64,000 nt of DNA from Rhodothermales bacterium (lineage in GTDB: Bacteria > Bacteroidota > Rhodothermia > Rhodothermales > VXPQ01). The position numbers and the translations under genes were made by a program. Of this stretch, positions 59,753-64,000 are shown in pieces. The notes under the pieces were generated by a model, which worked only from the letters and a program-made list of their open reading frames with translations, did no database searches and had not been told where the DNA came from. The stretch covers positions 762,501 through 826,500 of the forward strand of contig OX638293.1 of NCBI GenBank assembly GCA_951812335.1. Direction: 5' to 3'. Position 1 is the first letter of the stretch. Each line of letters begins with the position of its first letter.

Positions 59753-62665
59753 ATGAAAAACCGAATACTACTGGCATTTGCATCCCTGGCGCTTCTGGCG
59801 CTTTCCCCCCTGTCGGTTTTGGCTCAGGGCTCGCTTGAAGGAACCGTAAGCGATGCGAACGGAATACCGTTGCCCGATGTGCAGGTGGCCATTACGGCAT
59901 TGAACATTGGCGATCTTACCGATATCGACGGGAATTACGTGATCGAGCAGGCGCCTGCAGGAACCCATATGGTGGATTTTCGCCTTATCGGATACGAGCC
60001 GGTGATCATGGAAACCACCGTGATGGATGGGGAAACGGCCCGGCTCGATGCAATCATGAACGAAGCCGTTATTCTCCTCGAGGCGGTGGCTGTGATAGGT
60101 AGTCGTGCGCAACCTCGTACGGTGACCGAATCGATGGTGCCCATCGACATAATCCGCAGCAGCGATATCACCGATCAAGGGGGTACGGATTTCGCCGACC
60201 TGCTGCGCAACGTGGTGCCGTCGTTCAACGTCAACATTCAGCCCATCAGTGACGCAGCGACATTTGCGCGCCCGGCAAACCTGCGCGGCCTTGCGCCCGA
60301 TCATACCCTGGTCCTGATCAACGGCAAGCGTCGCCATCGCACTGCGGTCATTACCTGGTACGGCAACGGCCTCGCCGACGGCTCCCAGGGCCCGGACATT
60401 GCGCTCATTCCCGGGCTGGCCCTCGAACAGGCCGAGGTGCTGCGCGACGGTGCGTCCGCTCAGTACGGTTCGGACGCCATTGCAGGGGTGATGAATTTTG
60501 TCCTCAGGGACGATAGGTCCGGCGGTTCTGTCGAGGTCAAGACGGGCGGGCACCTGTTGGGCGATACGAGCAACCGGGTAGACCGCGGGATATTGCCGGG
60601 GGATGGGGACATGTACACCGTGTCGGCCAACGTCGGGCTTCCGTTTGGCGAGGAGGGGTTTGTCAACCTGACCGGCGAGTTCGGCAACGCCCTTCCAACC
60701 GACCGCAGCATCCAGCGCAACGATGCAAACCGGATCATCGCGGCTGGCAATACCGCTGTGCGTGAACCCGCGCAGATCTGGGGGTCGCCCGAAGTGTCCA
60801 ACGAGATCAAGTTGTGGGTCAACGCAGGGCGTCCTGTCAACGACCAGATGGAGGTCTACGGCCATGGGAACTACGTGAGCAAGCAGGTCGAAGGCGGGTT
60901 CTATTTCCGTAACCCGAACACCCGCAGCGGCGTGTACGGGACCACGAACGCCGACGAGGAAGACATCCTCCTGGTCGGCGACTTGCTGGATGCGGCCGAC
61001 GGCGTGCTTGACGGATCCGCCGGCTGCCCCGAAGTCCGAGTCGAAAACGGCGTCGTGGCGGATCAGGCGGCCTGGAACGAGATGCTCAACAACCCCAACT
61101 GCTTCACCTTCCAGAAGATACTTCCGGGAGGCTTCACCCCGCAGTTCGGCGCCAATGTGCTCGACGCCTCCGCCGTGGCGGGTCTCCGGGGAACCCGGGG
61201 CCAAATGGACTGGGACGCCAGCGCAAGTTGGGGCAAGTCCAACATGGACTTCTACATGTACAATACGGTCAACGCTTCATTAGGGCCCGATCAGCCCTGC
61301 AGCGACGAGGGTGCTTCTCCGCACGTTCCCGACCAGCGCTGTACGCCGTACTTCAACCCCGGGGTCTACGACCAGCAGGAAATAAACTTCAACCTGGATC
61401 TCTCTTATCCCCTGAGCGAACACATCAATCTCGCGGGTGGCGGCGAATGGCGTCAGGAGCGCTTCGAGATCGTTCAGGGCGATGAGGCTTCCTGGACCGA
61501 GGGGCTGCTCGCAAATCAGGGCTTCACGCCCGGGTCGAACGGTTTCACGGGCTTCGGTCCCCTTACGGTAGGCAGCTGGAATCGTAGCAATTTCGCCGGC
61601 TACGGGGATCTCGAATACCGGGACATTGAGCTTGACCGGAACTTCAGCGTCGCCGGACGCATCGAGAATTTTTCGGACTTCGGCAGGACGATCAACGGAA
61701 AAGTCACGGGGCGTATAGGCTTTACCGAAGAGTTCGCCATGCGCGCCAGTATGAGTACGGGTTTCCGCGCGCCCACGCCGGGGCAGCAGAACGCTTTCAA
61801 TATCTCGACGATCTACGATCCCGACATCATGGATCTTACCAACAACGGTACGATTCCCTCGACCTCGCTGTTGGCCCAGCAGTATGGTGGCAAGCCGCTG
61901 GGGCCCGAAAAATCCGTCAACAAGGCGCTCGGCGCGGTACTCGAAAGAGGCCCCTTTATTCTCTCGGCGGACTTTTTCGAGATCACCATGACGGATCGTT
62001 TCACGACGAGCCAAAACTTCGCCCTCAGTACGGCCGATGTGCAGCGTCTGCTGCAAGAGGGCATCATCCGGCCCGGCGGCGTTCTCAAGAGGTTCCGCTT
62101 CTTCATCAACGACTTCGAAACGCGCACGCGCGGTCTCGATATCGTGGGTTCCTACCGGATGGAGGGTCAAGGGGGGGGGACCACAACGTTTAGCACCGCC
62201 TGGAATTGGACCTCCACCAAAGTGATCGATTTCAATCGCGAGACCCTGAGCGATCTCCGGATCCGGATCCTTCAGGAAGGGCTTCCCAAAATACGTGGGA
62301 ACGTGATGGCCAACCACGCCTTCACAAACGGAACGAGCGTCCTGGTGCGTGCAAGTTACTGGGGAGGCTACTTCGACGGCGAGAGCCCCTACTACGAGTC
62401 GGATCCCGATAATACGATCGACTATTCGGATATCGATAATACGATCAACTATCCGGCCCGTACGCTTGTGGATGTCGAAGCCACCCATTCGTTCACGGAC
62501 TACTTGACGTTTACGGTCGGAGCTCGGAACATACTGAACACCGTTCCTGAAGAATATCCAGGTGCTGCAGACGGTGTAGGTAACAGGTACGGCCAGTTTA
62601 CCCCGTTCGGCTTCAACGGGGCCTTCTACTATGCTCGCATCCGGTATCGCTGGGACTGGAAATAA
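59753..62665 (+). CDS. Large TonB-dependent receptor
   Basis: 970 residues from ATG 59753 (signal ending near SVLAQGS). A carboxypeptidase-regulatory domain (about 24-105; GTVSDANGIPLPDVQVAI) precedes a plug with PNLRGLAPDHTLVLINGKRR and VLRDGASAQYGSDAIAGVMN. The barrel ends in IRYRWDWK. The plug type (GLAPDHTLVLINGKRRH) is typical of receptors with long extracellular loops, as in sugar or siderophore uptake; the ligand is unknown. A run of nine G occurs at 62171-62179 inside the gene. The gap upstream (59465-59752) shows no gene. Confidence 0.9.
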   Translation: MKNRILLAFASLALLALSPLSVLAQGSLEGTVSDANGIPLPDVQVAITALNIGDLTDIDGNYVIEQAPAGTHMVDFRLIGYEPVIMETTVMDGETARLDAIMNEAVILLEAVAVIGSRAQPRTVTESMVPIDIIRSSDITDQGGTDFADLLRNVVPSFNVNIQPISDAATFARPANLRGLAPDHTLVLINGKRRHRTAVITWYGNGLADGSQGPDIALIPGLALEQAEVLRDGASAQYGSDAIAGVMNFVLRDDRSGGSVEVKTGGHLLGDTSNRVDRGILPGDGDMYTVSANVGLPFGEEGFVNLTGEFGNALPTDRSIQRNDANRIIAAGNTAVREPAQIWGSPEVSNEIKLWVNAGRPVNDQMEVYGHGNYVSKQVEGGFYFRNPNTRSGVYGTTNADEEDILLVGDLLDAADGVLDGSAGCPEVRVENGVVADQAAWNEMLNNPNCFTFQKILPGGFTPQFGANVLDASAVAGLRGTRGQMDWDASASWGKSNMDFYMYNTVNASLGPDQPCSDEGASPHVPDQRCTPYFNPGVYDQQEINFNLDLSYPLSEHINLAGGGEWRQERFEIVQGDEASWTEGLLANQGFTPGSNGFTGFGPLTVGSWNRSNFAGYGDLEYRDIELDRNFSVAGRIENFSDFGRTINGKVTGRIGFTEEFAMRASMSTGFRAPTPGQQNAFNISTIYDPDIMDLTNNGTIPSTSLLAQQYGGKPLGPEKSVNKALGAVLERGPFILSADFFEITMTDRFTTSQNFALSTADVQRLLQEGIIRPGGVLKRFRFFINDFETRTRGLDIVGSYRMEGQGGGTTTFSTAWNWTSTKVIDFNRETLSDLRIRILQEGLPKIRGNVMANHAFTNGTSVLVRASYWGGYFDGESPYYESDPDNTIDYSDIDNTINYPARTLVDVEATHSFTDYLTFTVGARNILNTVPEEYPGAADGVGNRYGQFTPFGFNGAFYYARIRYRWDWK

Positions 62666-62691
62666 GCGATGCTCAAGCGTACAGTGCAAGG

Positions 62692-62724
62692 AAAGGGGGC
62701 AGGGCATATGCCCCACCCCTTTTC
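62692..62724 (+). terminator. Rho-independent terminator after the TonB receptor gene
   Basis: The stem AAAGGGG...CCCCTTTT surrounds an inner palindrome GGGCATATGCCC, about 27 bp after the receptor stop. The following TTTTCTTTG fits termination. Confidence 0.75.
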
Positions 62725-62862
62725 TTTGTCAGGGATTTTCCATCTTTGCACCTGTTCGGCAGGCGCCTGCGTGGCGTGTACAGGTCTCGACGGCGCCCCG
62801 ATTTGTCTGCCCCGGTTCGGTTTCGCATATTCTTTGCGATCTATAATCCCGGCAAGTAGTAA

Positions 62863-64000
<1,138 letters not shown>

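Overview
The window looks like a chromosomal segment of a Gram-negative, probably marine or polysaccharide-degrading member of the Bacteroidota/Rhodothermota group. This is inferred from gene content only: TonB-dependent receptors with carboxypeptidase-regulatory N-termini, DUF4249, DUF4199 and DUF5686-like proteins, a subtilase with a T9SS-type C-terminal tail, many formylglycine sulfatases, and the order miaB / sigma54 activator / lptE that is familiar from Bacteroidota. No rRNA gene or CRISPR array was seen; there is one tRNA (Gln).

Layout. 1-10.7 kb is catabolic: a partial cupin gene, a ThuA / dehydrogenase-HEAT-azurin pair, a methylase relic, two sulfatases and a PhoD-type phosphatase. 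10.8-23.5 kb holds an AAA ATPase, an aromatic amino-acid decarboxylase, YceI, DoxX, DUF4199, a Tat-exported FAD oxidoreductase, a DUF5686-like barrel protein and a DUF4249 / TonB-receptor pair. 23.5-36.8 kb is an accessory island, visibly richer in A+T and full of IS debris. It contains a frameshifted exported protein, joined relics of a sulfatase and a DUF4199 gene, a three-unit tandem array of 223-aa exported proteins with a decaying 130-aa partner, an IS256-family element, three copies of an IS3-end/promoter module (two driving small exported EF-hand-loop proteins), an exported coiled-coil protein coupled to a glycosyltransferase-like protein, and two AraC-type regulators, one with a C18 tract in its coding start. 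36.8-48.6 kb returns to sulfatases (two intact plus one internally deleted on the minus strand), a two-gene ABC exporter, a subtilase cassette bounded by a 46-bp direct repeat, another sulfatase and a VapBC-type toxin-antitoxin pair. 48.6-64 kb is mostly housekeeping: class A beta-lactamase-like hydrolase, tRNA-Gln, ribD, ribE, miaB, sigma54 activator, lptE, GT2, TPR protein, anmK, thiL, a large TonB receptor and the start of atpD.

How the genes may work together. Five intact sulfatases, outer-membrane receptors, PhoD and ThuA/dehydrogenase proteins fit scavenging of sulfated or phosphorylated organic matter at the cell surface. Across the window lies a family of short intergenic hairpin elements with conserved inverted ends; one copy shows a compensatory change in both arms. 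The most unusual part is the island at 25.4-36.0 kb: amplified, Cys/Trp-containing exported proteins of unknown function beside a probably phase-variable regulator and a PqqD-like/glycosyltransferase-like protein. I propose it as a candidate uncharacterised secreted-protein system; no function is proven by the sequence.
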